From assembly GCA_016841725.1 (NCBI GenBank), contig JAENYP010000004.1, forward strand, positions 124,001 to 188,000: DNA of 64,000 nucleotides, written 5' to 3'. The DNA comes from Thermincola carboxydiphila (GTDB lineage Bacteria > Bacillota > Thermincolia > Thermincolales > UBA2595). The position numbers and the translations under genes are program-made. Numbering within the stretch: position 1 is the stretch's first letter; every line of letters starts with the position of its first letter. This document shows, piece by piece, positions 7,977 to 16,144 of the stretch. The notes below the pieces were generated by a model. The model ran no database searches. It was not told the DNA's origin and was given only the letters and a program-made list of their open reading frames with translations.

Positions 7977-8656
7977 TGTATGTTGAGATAGTAGGACTAA
8001 ACTTTAGATATCGGAAGTCCCATGACAAAATCATAAAAAATTTTAGTTTGGAAATCTCCTCAGGGGAGATAATTTCTGTTATTGGAGAAAGTGGAAGTGG
8101 AAAAAGCACAATCCTTAGGTTGATAGCCGGGCTGGAGATTCCTGAGAGTGGAATAATCAAAGTAAAAAATAGAATTATGGTTGATGAGACCACCTTTATT
8201 AATCCGGAAAAAAGGGGAATTGGCATGGTATTTCAGGACTATGCTTTATTTCCCCATAAAACTGTTGAAGGTAATATTAGGTTTGGTCTAAATGCATTAA
8301 GTAGTCAAAAACAAAAAATTAGAGTAGAAGAAGTTTTGCATTTAGTAAACTTAACTGCTTATAAAAAAAGATATCCGTACGAACTAAGTGGAGGACAGCA
8401 GCAGAGGGTCGCTCTGGCCAGAGCCTTAGCAGCCAAGCCTGCATTATTATTAATGGATGAACCGTTTAGCAATTTGGATAGGGAATTGCAGAATAAAATT
8501 AGGGATGAATTAAAAATACTCATAAAGCAAACCAACACTACCACCATTTTCGTCACTCATGACAGAGAGGATGCAAAGGCTCTGGCAGACCGTATAATCA
8601 TCTTGAATAAAGGTGAAGTTGTTAAAACAGGTGAAGCAAAGGTTGCTCTAGCTTAA
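7976..8656 (+). CDS. Fe(III) ABC transporter ATP-binding protein (FbpC type, short)
   Basis: The 226-residue ATPase has Walker A GESGSGKST, a Q-loop in VFQDYALFPHKT, signature LSGGQQQRVALARAL, Walker B LLLMDEPFSNLD and H-loop VTHDRED. It powers the ferric transporter. It overlaps the permease stop codon by one base (TAATG), indicating translational coupling. FbpC-type ATPases often have about 350 residues with a C-terminal TOBE domain; this one ends just after the nucleotide-binding domain, so the regulatory domain is missing or was never present. Confidence 0.92.
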   Translation: MYVEIVGLNFRYRKSHDKIIKNFSLEISSGEIISVIGESGSGKSTILRLIAGLEIPESGIIKVKNRIMVDETTFINPEKRGIGMVFQDYALFPHKTVEGNIRFGLNALSSQKQKIRVEEVLHLVNLTAYKKRYPYELSGGQQQRVALARALAAKPALLLMDEPFSNLDRELQNKIRDELKILIKQTNTTTIFVTHDREDAKALADRIIILNKGEVVKTGEAKVALA

Positions 8657-8667
8657 AAATTAAGGTC

Positions 8668-8696
8668 TTGACAACAGAGGCAAATATTAATAGAAT
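8668..8696 (+). promoter_or_regulatory. sigma-A promoter for the second cobalamin-riboswitch operon
   Basis: TTGACA (8668-8673), 17-base spacer, TAGAAT (8691-8696), starting 12 bases after the iron-transport operon ends. Confidence 0.8.
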
Positions 8697-8727
8697 GTAA
8701 TTCACAAAGAGAATATCAATACGATTT

Positions 8728-8875
8728 TCAGGTGCCCGCAAGGGAGAATAGGGAACCGGGTGCAAATCCCGGACGGACCCGCCACTGTGAAGGTTAGCCC
8801 GACACCATACCACTCTGATTCTGGAGGAAGGGGTGTTAAGGGCCATGATCCTGAGTCAGGAGACCTGCCTGAAAA
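8728..8875 (+). promoter_or_regulatory. cobalamin riboswitch 2
   Basis: It has the same core as riboswitch 1: AGGTGCCCG, GGGAACCGGGTG, GACGGACCCGCCACTG, and GAGTCAGGAGACCTGCC. The block from GGGAGAATAGGG to GCCACTGT is almost identical in both, whereas the variable arms differ. It controls an operon ending in an AOR. Confidence 0.95.
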
Positions 8876-8927
8876 GAGATGCCGCATCCTGCGTGAATCA
8901 GGAGAGGCGCAACTGGAGTGATGGAAA

Positions 8928-8961
8928 AATTTCAGCCTGATTATGGTTGGAATTTTTTTTT
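8928..8961 (+). terminator. riboswitch 2 expression-platform terminator
   Basis: AATTTCAGCC pairs with GGTTGGAATT (two G-U pairs) around a seven-base loop and runs into nine T residues, 34 bases before the next start codon. Confidence 0.8.
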
Positions 8962-8994
8962 GATTCAAATAAAAAAACGGGAGGTTAAGTAATT

Positions 8995-9561
8995 ATGAGT
9001 GTGACAACAGAACCCAATAAGATCGCAAAACTTAATACCAAACTCTGGCGGACAGATACCAAGGCCCTGGTGGGAGGAGTAATTTTAGGTATTGTTTCAA
9101 TGCTTTTGCAGCAAGTATCAATGCGCATCGACTCTGCTATCTGGACACCTCTGATTATTCTTGGCGGGATTACCTGGGCAACATTAACTGGATTAATCAC
9201 TTTAATCTTTCGCCAGCCGGCCGGTATCATTATGGGTGAAACCCAGGCTGTGATTGCTATTGCTACAGGACTTTCACCGGTTGCTCTCTTTTTTATACCG
9301 GCAAACGGTCTCAGTTCGGCTGCCTATTCACTGGTAGCCTGGAAACTTTCTATGGAAAAATGGAGCCATCATTTTTTGGCACAATTAGTGACAAATATTG
9401 TTGGTAATATTTGTGTTGGTTATGGGTTGTATGTCATTCTTAAACTTCCGCTGAAGGTAGTTATTATCTCATCTTCGATTACAGCAGCAGCAGGTGTCAT
9501 CGGCGCCACAATCCTGACCAAAACCATTGCCGACCGTTTACATAAGGCAGGATTGGTATAG
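8995..9561 (+). CDS. ECF-type transporter substrate-binding (S) membrane protein, YkoE-like
   Basis: The 188-residue protein has five to six hydrophobic segments after a short cytoplasmic N-terminus. The block WTPLIILGGITWATLTGLI followed by FRQPAGIIMGETQAV resembles the YkoE-like S components of energy-coupling factor transporters, which bind vitamins or their precursors. No ECF ATPase or T component is in the operon, so it would have to share a common module elsewhere. It is the first gene behind cobalamin riboswitch 2, so a cobamide, a cobamide precursor or another cofactor is a plausible cargo. The family call is by eye and moderate. Confidence 0.65.
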   Translation: MSVTTEPNKIAKLNTKLWRTDTKALVGGVILGIVSMLLQQVSMRIDSAIWTPLIILGGITWATLTGLITLIFRQPAGIIMGETQAVIAIATGLSPVALFFIPANGLSSAAYSLVAWKLSMEKWSHHFLAQLVTNIVGNICVGYGLYVILKLPLKVVIISSSITAAAGVIGATILTKTIADRLHKAGLV

Positions 9562-9564
9562 ATT

Positions 9565-9846
9565 ATGAAAAAAATAATTGTTCACCGTGAAAAATGCCGG
9601 GGCTGCCGCAGGTGTGAAATGGCCTGCTCCTGGAAGTCCGGCGGTCTCACTAATCCCCGGCTGGCTGGAATTAGTATCTGGAAAACTGAAAATGAGGGTA
9701 AGGACTTGCCTGTATTTAACCAGATCTGCCTGGACCAGTTTTGTGGCAAGGAACACCCGGATAAGCTGGGTTCTGGAATTCCTTTATGTGTTTCTACGTG
9801 TCTGTTCGGAGCGCTGACAGTGGAGGAGGAAGAATGTCATGAGTAA
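9565..9846 (+). CDS. two-cluster ferredoxin-like protein, partner of the AOR
   Basis: A 93-residue protein with eight Cys suited to two [4Fe-4S] clusters: CRGCRRCEMAC near the N-terminus, and a second set spread as C-x4-C-x14-C-x3-C in residues 53-78. It begins three bases after the membrane protein gene and overlaps the start of the AOR gene by eight bases (ATG 9839 lies inside its end), so it is translationally linked to AOR. It most likely carries electrons from the AOR to the cell's ferredoxin or quinone pool. A similar-sized frame, out of phase over the same bases, is a shadow. Confidence 0.85.
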   Translation: MKKIIVHREKCRGCRRCEMACSWKSGGLTNPRLAGISIWKTENEGKDLPVFNQICLDQFCGKEHPDKLGSGIPLCVSTCLFGALTVEEEECHE

Positions 9847-11758
9847 ATCATGGTTTGGTTGGGCGGGGCGTATTCTCTGCATTAATTTATCAACCGGGGA
9901 AATTATTAAGAAACCCCTGGATCCCGAGTTGACCAGAAAATACCTGGGGCAGGCAGGTATCAACGCTAAATTGCTGTTTGATTTGACAGAGCCGGGTATT
10001 GACCCATTGAGTCCTGAAAACCCTTTGATTTTTGGGGTAGGGCCGTTGGGTGGAAGTCTGGCGCCCTGTTCCGGGAGGTTTACTGTTACCAGCAAATCAC
10101 CGCTGACCGGTATTTTTGGTGATTCCAACTGCGGAGGGCACTGGGGTCCTGAATTAAAAAATGCCGGCTATGACCACATTATCATAACAGGAAAAGCGGA
10201 ACAACCGGTTTATTTATGGATTAATGATGACCAGGTAGAACTCAGGGATGCTCGCCACTTATGGGGCAAAAATACATGGGAAACAGATGAATTGATTAAA
10301 ACTCAATTAGCTCAACCCAGCGCTCAGGTGGCTTGTATTGGTCCGGCTGGGGAGAACCAAGTGCGATTTGCCGCCATCATCACCAATCTTGCCCGGGCTG
10401 CTGCCCGCACGGGAATGGGTGCTGTGATGGGTTCCAAATACTTAAAAGCTATTGTTGTTAAGGGAAACAGGGGCATGGGAGTGGCCAGCCCTGATGAATT
10501 TCTGCAGACCGTACATAAGAGCGAAAGCGATATCCAACACGATCCTCTGTACGAGGTGGCAACTACTTTTGGCACTACTGCAATCACTGGACTGGCCCAA
10601 ATGCTGGGGTTTTTACCTACCAGAAACTTCCAGGCATCTACTTTTGAAGAAGCTGAAAACCATCGGGGAGAGGTTATATTAAAGAACCATGTGACTAAAC
10701 ACAAAGCTTGCTTTAATTGCCCGGTAGGCTGCAGTCGCTTTTATAAAGTTGAGGAAGGGGAATATGCCGGTACTGTGGGTGAGGGCCCGGAATATGAAAG
10801 CATTGCTGCGCTGGGATCAAAATGTGGAAACGCTGAACTGCCTTCCATCCTGCATGCCAATACCTTATGTAATCAACTCGGTTTGGATACTATATCTGCC
10901 GGTAATGCAATTGCCTGGGCCATGGAAGCATACCAGCGCGGTATCATTAAGTCAGGGGATTTTGCAGGTGATGACCTTCTCTGGGGTGACCACCGGGCTG
11001 TGATCGATACTATCAACAAGATTGCTTTACGGCAGGGGCTGGGTGATGTGCTGGCCGAAGGGGCCTTGCGGGCTGCAAAGAAACTGGGCGGGGAAGAATT
11101 TGTGGTACATAGTAAGGGGATGGACTACCCGGCCGTGGATGTCCGGGGAACAAAGGGTATGGCCTTAGCTTTTGCTGTCTCACCAAGGGGCGGGGATCAT
11201 CTAAAGGGCCTGCCTCTGTACGAAGTTGCCCCGGAGGTCTACCAAAAGGATATCAAAACTGAAATTGGTATTGACATTACCCCCCAGTATTGGGCGGAGT
11301 ATGATACCAAGGCAGAGCTGATATTCTGGCATGAGAACTGGCACTGTGTTGTGGACTCACTGGGATTATGTAAATTGGAAGGGATTTGCATCAAACCCCT
11401 TAAACCAAGCCATTTTCAGCAACTCCTCGCTACAGCTACCGGTTGGGATATCAGTATTGAAGAATTAGAGGCTGTTGGGGAACGAATCTGGAATCTGGAA
11501 AGGCTTTTTGGGGTTAGAGAGGGCATTAGGCGTAAAGATGACCTTCCCCCTCACCGGCTGTACAATGAGCTGATTGCGACCGGACCGGGCACGGGAGAGG
11601 GTCTGGACCATGATAAATATGAGGTCATGTTAAATAAATATTACCAACTCCGGGGTTGGGACGAAAAAACGGGAATCCCCGGTAGAGAACGGATGCAAAA
11701 GCTGGGTCTGGAAAAGGAAATTGAAGCTGTTTTATCTGTGGCAGTGGTGGAATCGTGA
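9839..11758 (+). CDS. tungsten-dependent aldehyde ferredoxin oxidoreductase
   Basis: The 639-residue protein belongs to the AOR family, which oxidises aldehydes to carboxylic acids (or reduces acids) with a tungsten bis-pterin and one [4Fe-4S] cluster. Landmarks are the N-terminal WAGRILCINLSTGEI, the pterin-binding stretch SPLTGIFGDSNCGGHWGPEL, the cluster motif CFNCPVGC and the last cluster Cys in DSLGLCKL. Length is typical. It overlaps the ferredoxin gene and is followed by a MoaD-like gene with stop/start overlap. The specific aldehyde is unknown. Being behind a cobalamin riboswitch is unusual for this family. Confidence 0.93.
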   Translation: MSKSWFGWAGRILCINLSTGEIIKKPLDPELTRKYLGQAGINAKLLFDLTEPGIDPLSPENPLIFGVGPLGGSLAPCSGRFTVTSKSPLTGIFGDSNCGGHWGPELKNAGYDHIIITGKAEQPVYLWINDDQVELRDARHLWGKNTWETDELIKTQLAQPSAQVACIGPAGENQVRFAAIITNLARAAARTGMGAVMGSKYLKAIVVKGNRGMGVASPDEFLQTVHKSESDIQHDPLYEVATTFGTTAITGLAQMLGFLPTRNFQASTFEEAENHRGEVILKNHVTKHKACFNCPVGCSRFYKVEEGEYAGTVGEGPEYESIAALGSKCGNAELPSILHANTLCNQLGLDTISAGNAIAWAMEAYQRGIIKSGDFAGDDLLWGDHRAVIDTINKIALRQGLGDVLAEGALRAAKKLGGEEFVVHSKGMDYPAVDVRGTKGMALAFAVSPRGGDHLKGLPLYEVAPEVYQKDIKTEIGIDITPQYWAEYDTKAELIFWHENWHCVVDSLGLCKLEGICIKPLKPSHFQQLLATATGWDISIEELEAVGERIWNLERLFGVREGIRRKDDLPPHRLYNELIATGPGTGEGLDHDKYEVMLNKYYQLRGWDEKTGIPGRERMQKLGLEKEIEAVLSVAVVES

Positions 11759-12072
11759 TGCTGATAGAAAAGGAATTGTCAGTTTCCATCAAAGTCAAAT
11801 ACTACGTACTCTTTTTTATAGCCACGAATTACTGTTTGGAAGAATCAGTTCAATTGGGTAATTCAGGTTCCCTGGGTGAACTGGTAGAGATATTATGCCA
11901 AAAATATGGGGAGGAGTTCCGGCGCAGCATTTTCTGCCCTGATGGTTCCCTTAAATCTACGGCCTGGTTTATTTTAAATGGCAGAAGAGTCGGCACGGAT
12001 AATCCCTTCTCCGTACGATTAAATGATGGTGATGAGATGATTATCTCCTCTCCGCTGTTAGTAGGAGGATAA
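11758..12072 (+). CDS. MoaD/ThiS-family sulfur carrier
   Basis: A 104-residue ubiquitin-fold sulfur carrier ending in Gly-Gly (SSPLLVGG), the site of adenylation and thiocarboxylation in MoaD-like proteins, which give sulfur to molybdopterin. Members next to AOR genes are thought to serve tungstopterin synthesis. ATG 11758 overlaps the AOR stop codon; GTG 11755 is an alternative in the same frame. At 104 residues it is longer than minimal MoaD (about 80), with an N-terminal extension. Confidence 0.85.
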   Translation: MLIEKELSVSIKVKYYVLFFIATNYCLEESVQLGNSGSLGELVEILCQKYGEEFRRSIFCPDGSLKSTAWFILNGRRVGTDNPFSVRLNDGDEMIISSPLLVGG

Positions 12073-12123
12073 TAATTTTAGATTCGGGTTATTCAGTAAT
12101 ATTATCATTTGTTCACTTTTGTC

Positions 12124-12166
12124 AGATGGTTGCAGTTTCTTCTCAACCATCTCTTTTGTTTTTTTT
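12124..12166 (+). terminator. terminator of the AOR operon
   Basis: AGATGGTTG pairs perfectly with CAACCATCT across an eleven-base loop and is followed by CTTTTGTTTTTTTT. Confidence 0.9.
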
Positions 12167-12198
12167 AGCGAGAGACAGGCCTGAAATTTTTTAGTACT

Positions 12199-12600
12199 TT
12201 AACTGCGTGCACTTTGTTTCCTGTACAGCTTTTCCCGGTACATGTTGTTATCTGTTTCTTTGAACATTTGGTCAATGTCACTGCATGTTTATCTGGAAGA
12301 AAAACCGACCGAGAGACTGAGAAGAAGTTCCGGGTTTTTTTCGTTATAATCAGTAATAAGACCACGGATGCTGATGCATGATTGTTCGGCATCTTTTCTG
12401 CTGCAAAATGGCAGCAGGATGCAAATTCATCGCCTCCGATTCGTGCAATTACATCTTGGCTCCGAAGCGCGCTGCAGAGTACTTGAGTGGCTGATTTAAG
12501 CAGGATATCTCCTTTTTTGTGCCCTAAAGTATCATTAATTAACTTAAGTCCGTATTTGGCAAAATTCCTTCTAATACAGCAGAGTAATAACTTGTATCAT
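12199..12600 (-). pseudogene. decayed GGDEF diguanylate cyclase domain
   Basis: On the minus strand the stretch around 12400-12560 reads LINDTLGHKKGDILLKSA and then RSQDVIARIGGDEFA, a clear GGDEF domain with its RxxD inhibitory site. It then shifts frame. In another frame, LSLSVGF and then MFKETDNNMYREKL, the usual end of the domain, can be read down to a stop at 12199. An in-frame stop separates these two blocks. There is no N-terminal region or start. The fragment ends next to the intact diguanylate cyclase gene on the opposite strand. This explains most of the otherwise gene-free 12073-12671 stretch. Confidence 0.85.
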
Positions 12601-12671
12601 CTGTGATAAAGTTCACAGGAAAATCTAAGTTTGTGTGGTATATTATTCTAAGAAAGAGGGGAGGTTTGCTC

Positions 12672-13889
12672 TTGAGACGAATTCTAAATACTCATTTAAC
12701 CCGCAGGTATTTGGTGGCTCTTGGATTCATTGCGGTTCTTTCCTGCTCGGCGTATACAGTCACACATGATTTAATCAGAACTCAGGCAACAAATGCAGCG
12801 GTTATAAATATTAGCGGACGCCAGAGAATGTTATCTCAAAAAGCAGTTTTGCTTAGTCAGGAATTAGTGCATTCAATTGGTACATCATCACAGCAGAATA
12901 TTAAACTGCAGCTTGTTGAAACGGCCAATCTTATAGAGAAGTCACATAATGGTCTCATTAAGGGCGATCCCGTCATGAATTTACCCGGCAGCCCTACAGA
13001 CGAGATTAGAAGTACCTACTTTTCCGAACCGGTCTTGCTTGATCAAAGGGTAAAAAATTTTGTAAGAGAACTTAGGGCGCTGGCAAAACCAGGCTCTCCG
13101 TCGAGCACAGATCAACATCTTGAATACATATTGAATGAAGGTAAAAGTAATTTGCTCAATTCTTTTGATTTAGTGGTCAGACAATATCAAAAAGAAAGCG
13201 AGGCGGAAGTTGAAAAGCTTAAGAATGCTGAAACAGCTATATTAGTTCTTACTTTACTGGTCCTTTTACTTGAAGCATTGTTTGTTTTCAGGCCAATGGT
13301 AAAAAGTATCATGTTGGACAGGCAGGAGTTGTCTGACACCAACGAGCATCTTTCAAGGCTCTCATCTCTCGATGGTTTAACGGGGATTCCCAACAGGCGC
13401 AGTTTTGATGAGTTTCTCAACAGGGAATGGCAGCGGGCGCTGCGCAACCACACCCCCCTTACAGTAATTATGGCTGACATAGACTTTTTTAAAGCCTATA
13501 ATGACACGTATGGGCATCAGGAAGGAGACGAATGTCTGAAACGGGTTGCCGGAGCTTTAATGGAATGCTGCAACAGGCCTGGTGATTTGGTTTCCCGATA
13601 TGGTGGAGAGGAATTTGCGGCAGTTTTGGGGGATACTAAAATGAAAGGGGCAGCATGTGTCGCCGAACGGATGCGGTCTAGGGTTGAGTCATTAAAAATT
13701 AGCCACATCGGTTCAAAAATCAGTGATTTTGTTACAATCAGCCTTGGTGTCGGGGTTATAATACCAACAGGGGAAGTATCTCCGGCAGCCCTGGTTAAAA
13801 CAGCAGACCTGGCTCTCTACCAGGCAAAAAATGCAGGACGTAATCGTGTCGTAACTTTGAAAACAAAAAACTATTTTGAGGAGGAATGA
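12672..13889 (+). CDS. membrane diguanylate cyclase with PilJ-type sensor domain
   Basis: The 405-residue protein would make cyclic di-GMP from two GTP. After a first membrane helix (YLVALGFIAVLSC) it has the type IV pili methyl-accepting (PilJ) signature ISGRQRMLSQKA, an external sensor region, a second helix (AILVLTLLVLLLEALFVF) and a C-terminal GGDEF domain. The active-site variant is RYGGEEF, and an RxxD product-inhibition site (RPGD) lies five residues before it. Start chosen at TTG 12672 because GGGGAGGT sits seven bases upstream; the frame stays open to GTG 12603 without a binding site. Its end overlaps or abuts the flavodiiron gene. Confidence 0.9.
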   Translation: MRRILNTHLTRRYLVALGFIAVLSCSAYTVTHDLIRTQATNAAVINISGRQRMLSQKAVLLSQELVHSIGTSSQQNIKLQLVETANLIEKSHNGLIKGDPVMNLPGSPTDEIRSTYFSEPVLLDQRVKNFVRELRALAKPGSPSSTDQHLEYILNEGKSNLLNSFDLVVRQYQKESEAEVEKLKNAETAILVLTLLVLLLEALFVFRPMVKSIMLDRQELSDTNEHLSRLSSLDGLTGIPNRRSFDEFLNREWQRALRNHTPLTVIMADIDFFKAYNDTYGHQEGDECLKRVAGALMECCNRPGDLVSRYGGEEFAAVLGDTKMKGAACVAERMRSRVESLKISHIGSKISDFVTISLGVGVIIPTGEVSPAALVKTADLALYQAKNAGRNRVVTLKTKNYFEEE

Positions 13890-13891
13890 TG

Positions 13892-15079
13892 ATGTCATTT
13901 AAGGTCAGTGAACATGTTACCTGGGTAGGAAAGATTGACTGGGAATTGCGGACGTTTCACGGTGAAGAATTATCTACTCACCGCGGGTCTTCTTACAATT
14001 CCTATCTGATTAAAGACCAAAAGACGGCGCTGGTTGACACTGTGTGGGGTCCGTTTGCCAAGGAGTTTGTAGGAAATCTCAAAAAGGAGACAGACTTATC
14101 TAAGATAGACTTTATTATTGCCAACCATGGTGAGACTGACCATAGCGGGGCGTTGCCGGAGCTGCTTAAAGAGATACCCGGAACCCCGGTATACTGTACG
14201 GCCAATGCGGTGAAATCCTTAAAAGGCCAATACCATGAGGACTGGAACTTTCAAATCGTTAAAAACGGAGATAAGCTTAACCTGGGTGCGGCAGACCTCG
14301 TTTTCGTGGAAGCGCCAATGCTCCACTGGCCTGACAGTATGTTTTGTTACCTGTCCGGGGACAACATACTTTTCAGTAACGATGCCTTTGGGCAGCATTA
14401 TGCCACAGAGCATATGTTCAATGACCTGGTAGACCAGGATGAGCTTTATGGGGAGGCTGTTAAATATTATGCCAATATACTGACTCCCTTCAGCAAGTTA
14501 GTTGAAAAGAAAATTAATGAAGTGGTTTCCTTTAACCTGCCTGTCAGTATGATCTGCCCCAGTCACGGTATTATCTGGCGCAAGGACCCTTTACAGATTA
14601 TAAATAAATATATGCAGTGGGCCCAAGATTATCAGGAAAACCAGATTACAATTGTTTATGACACCATGTGGAACGGCACTCGCATGATGGCAGAAGAAAT
14701 TGCCCGGGGGATAAAATCTGCGGACAGTCAAGTCACAGTGAAAGTATTTAACTCGGCTCGTTCTGACAGAAGTGATATCATTACTGAAATTTTTAAATCA
14801 AAGGCGATCTTGATGGGCTCCCCCACAATTAATAAGGGTCTGCTTTCATCAATAGGCGGGATAAAGGAGGAAATTAAAGGGCTGAGCTTTAAGAACAAGA
14901 GGGCGGCGGCTTTTGGTTCTTACGGCTGGAGCGGCGAATCTGTAAAGCTTTTAACTGCTGCACTGTCTGAAGCTGGATTTAATGTTTTAAATGAAGGTAT
15001 AAAGGAATTCTGGTTTCCTGACAGTGAAGCCAGGGAAAACTGTTTCAGATTTGGCGAAACATTTGCCCGGGGTCTTTAG
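13892..15079 (+). CDS. fprA: flavodiiron protein (FprA, A-type flavoprotein)
   Basis: The product of 395 residues joins an N-terminal beta-lactamase-like diiron domain to a C-terminal flavodoxin domain. The diiron ligand motif H-x-E-x-D-H is present as HGETDH, and further ligands fall in APMLHWPDS and CPSHG. The FMN-binding part begins around residue 255 at ITIVYDTMWNGTRMMAEE. These enzymes reduce O2 to water or NO to N2O and protect anaerobes. Three ATGs lie in a row at 13886, 13889 and 13892; the third has the best spacing to GAGGAGG. It is likely cotranscribed with the diguanylate cyclase. Confidence 0.95.
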   Translation: MSFKVSEHVTWVGKIDWELRTFHGEELSTHRGSSYNSYLIKDQKTALVDTVWGPFAKEFVGNLKKETDLSKIDFIIANHGETDHSGALPELLKEIPGTPVYCTANAVKSLKGQYHEDWNFQIVKNGDKLNLGAADLVFVEAPMLHWPDSMFCYLSGDNILFSNDAFGQHYATEHMFNDLVDQDELYGEAVKYYANILTPFSKLVEKKINEVVSFNLPVSMICPSHGIIWRKDPLQIINKYMQWAQDYQENQITIVYDTMWNGTRMMAEEIARGIKSADSQVTVKVFNSARSDRSDIITEIFKSKAILMGSPTINKGLLSSIGGIKEEIKGLSFKNKRAAAFGSYGWSGESVKLLTAALSEAGFNVLNEGIKEFWFPDSEARENCFRFGETFARGL

Positions 15080-15132
15080 GAAAGCCCTTAAGAGATATGC
15101 ATAATGCCAAAATCCATTTAAAACACCGCTGT

Positions 15133-15261
15133 TTACGCCTTTTTCTTGTTAAGGAACATTAGATTATATAGTTCATTTAAGTACAAGGGATCTACAAAGA
15201 TTAATTGATTGGTCACCAGCCATTTGACAGCGCCGTGGAAATTAATAACTTTTATTTTCAT
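15133..15261 (-). CDS. possible 42-residue small protein
   Basis: A short minus-strand frame begins at ATG 15261, preceded by GAGGGTG, and encodes 42 residues starting MKIKVINFHGAVKW and ending in a basic KKKA. It fills an otherwise gene-free gap between the flavodiiron gene and the XRE regulator. There is no recognisable family, signal peptide or membrane helix. The binding site and start context are fair, but a frame this short can occur by chance. Confidence 0.35.
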   Translation of the reverse strand: MKIKVINFHGAVKWLVTNQLIFVDPLYLNELYNLMFLNKKKA

Positions 15262-15326
15262 AATCAGCACCCTCAATGCGAAGGCTTTGCTAATATATAG
15301 TATGCACTAACTATCACAAACACTCC

Positions 15327-15360
15327 ATGAAATATTAAATTATTTCATGGAGCTTTTTTT
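15327..15360 (+). terminator. hairpin with T-tract after the flavodiiron gene
   Basis: CTCCATGAAAT pairs with ATTTCATGGAG across an eight-base loop and is followed by CTTTTTTT. The 3' end of the convergent XRE gene, including its stop codon, lies within the hairpin. Confidence 0.8.
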
Positions 15361-15723
15361 AATTAGATATACATAAGATTCAATAATTTTTTCAACTGCC
15401 TCTGTCGGAAGGTCCATGGTTTTGATCTTGTGGGCTAAAACCAGGTAATCCATGTTTTCTTCGTTAAGGATAAATTGCCGGATTTCCTGTGGCAGGTTGG
15501 GTATGGCTTCAATAGGGGTAGCCGCTTTTTCATCCAGGAAATACAGCGGCGAAACCCTCAAGGCTGCAGCTATTCGCCTGATGAGTTCCAGGGAGGTATT
15601 TTTCTGCTTGTCGTTTATCAGGTCACTGATGGTGGCCTTAGAAATAGCGGTTTGCCTAACCAGATCCGCCTGGCTCATTTCCCTAAGTGACAATAGATGC
15701 TTAATTTTTTTGCCAATGGACAT
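15340..15723 (-). CDS. XRE-family transcriptional regulator
   Basis: A 127-residue DNA-binding protein with an N-terminal lambda-repressor-like helix-turn-helix (residues about 5-62; QADLVRQTAISKATISDLIN is the recognition region). The C-terminal part of about 60 helical residues may dimerise. It is divergent from the small Cys-domain gene at 15862. The shared intergenic region holds two TTCG-N6-CGAA palindromes, which makes this protein the natural candidate for binding them and controlling both directions. ATG 15723 has AACGGAGGATCG upstream. Confidence 0.85.
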   Translation of the reverse strand: MSIGKKIKHLLSLREMSQADLVRQTAISKATISDLINDKQKNTSLELIRRIAAALRVSPLYFLDEKAATPIEAIPNLPQEIRQFILNEENMDYLVLAHKIKTMDLPTEAVEKIIESYVYLIKKSSMK

Positions 15724-15766
15724 GGTTACGATCCTCCGTTAAATAATTTTTGTTGGACTGACATTA

Positions 15767-15843
15767 TTCGACATAGCGAACATATAATGTACCAAAAAGC
15801 GAAACAATTTTATTTTTTGATAAAATTGTTCGCTATAACGAAC
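15767..15843. promoter_or_regulatory. paired TTCG-N6-CGAA operators
   Basis: Two palindromes with the same arms occur in the divergent intergenic region: TTCGACATAGCGAA at 15767-15780 and TTCGCTATAACGAA at 15829-15842. The second extends to GTTCG...CGAAC. Their centres are 62 bases apart, about six helical turns. They flank a TATAAT at 15783-15788. The likely binder is the adjacent XRE protein. Confidence 0.6.
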
Positions 15844-15861
15844 AGATGGGAGGGAACTCTA

Positions 15862-16059
15862 ATGTGTCCTTATATTAGAAAAGGTATGAATATCAATGGC
15901 TGGTACTACTATTGCGATGCTGTTGCCTTTGGTTTAAAGCTGACAGTCAAAGATTTAGACAGCATAGGGTGTACCGAAGAACAGCGAAAAATCTGCAAGA
16001 GCCTGATGGAACTTGCCGTGGGAGTCGGCATTGTTCCGGATCCTGTTGACAAAGGTTGA
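15862..16059 (+). CDS. standalone four-Cys small-domain protein
   Basis: A 65-residue protein starting MCPYIRKGMNINGWYYYC. ATG 15862 is chosen for its GGGAGGG site; a longer upstream frame has none. It is homologous along its whole length to the C-terminal part of the next gene: both share MC-x-Y near the start, NGWxYYCD, LTxxxLxxxGCT, RKxCKxxME and GVGIVPDP. Four Cys are conserved between the copies (residue 2, YYC, GCT and the CK motif), suggesting a metal, iron-sulfur or thiol switch. I do not recognise the family. It lies upstream of the selenocysteine formate dehydrogenase. Confidence 0.8.
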   Translation: MCPYIRKGMNINGWYYYCDAVAFGLKLTVKDLDSIGCTEEQRKICKSLMELAVGVGIVPDPVDKG

Positions 16060-16144
16060 AAACGTTTCTTTTAACAATAACATATGCAGTTTACACCGGG
16101 GAGTTGTTATTAAATTTAAAAAAAATTTGAAAGGCTAGATTTAT

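Noticed and set aside
9578..9817. A second plus-strand frame over the ferredoxin gene
   Set aside because: It is out of phase with the Cys-motif frame, lacks a binding site and has no family; the ferredoxin frame fits the operon and overlaps AOR.
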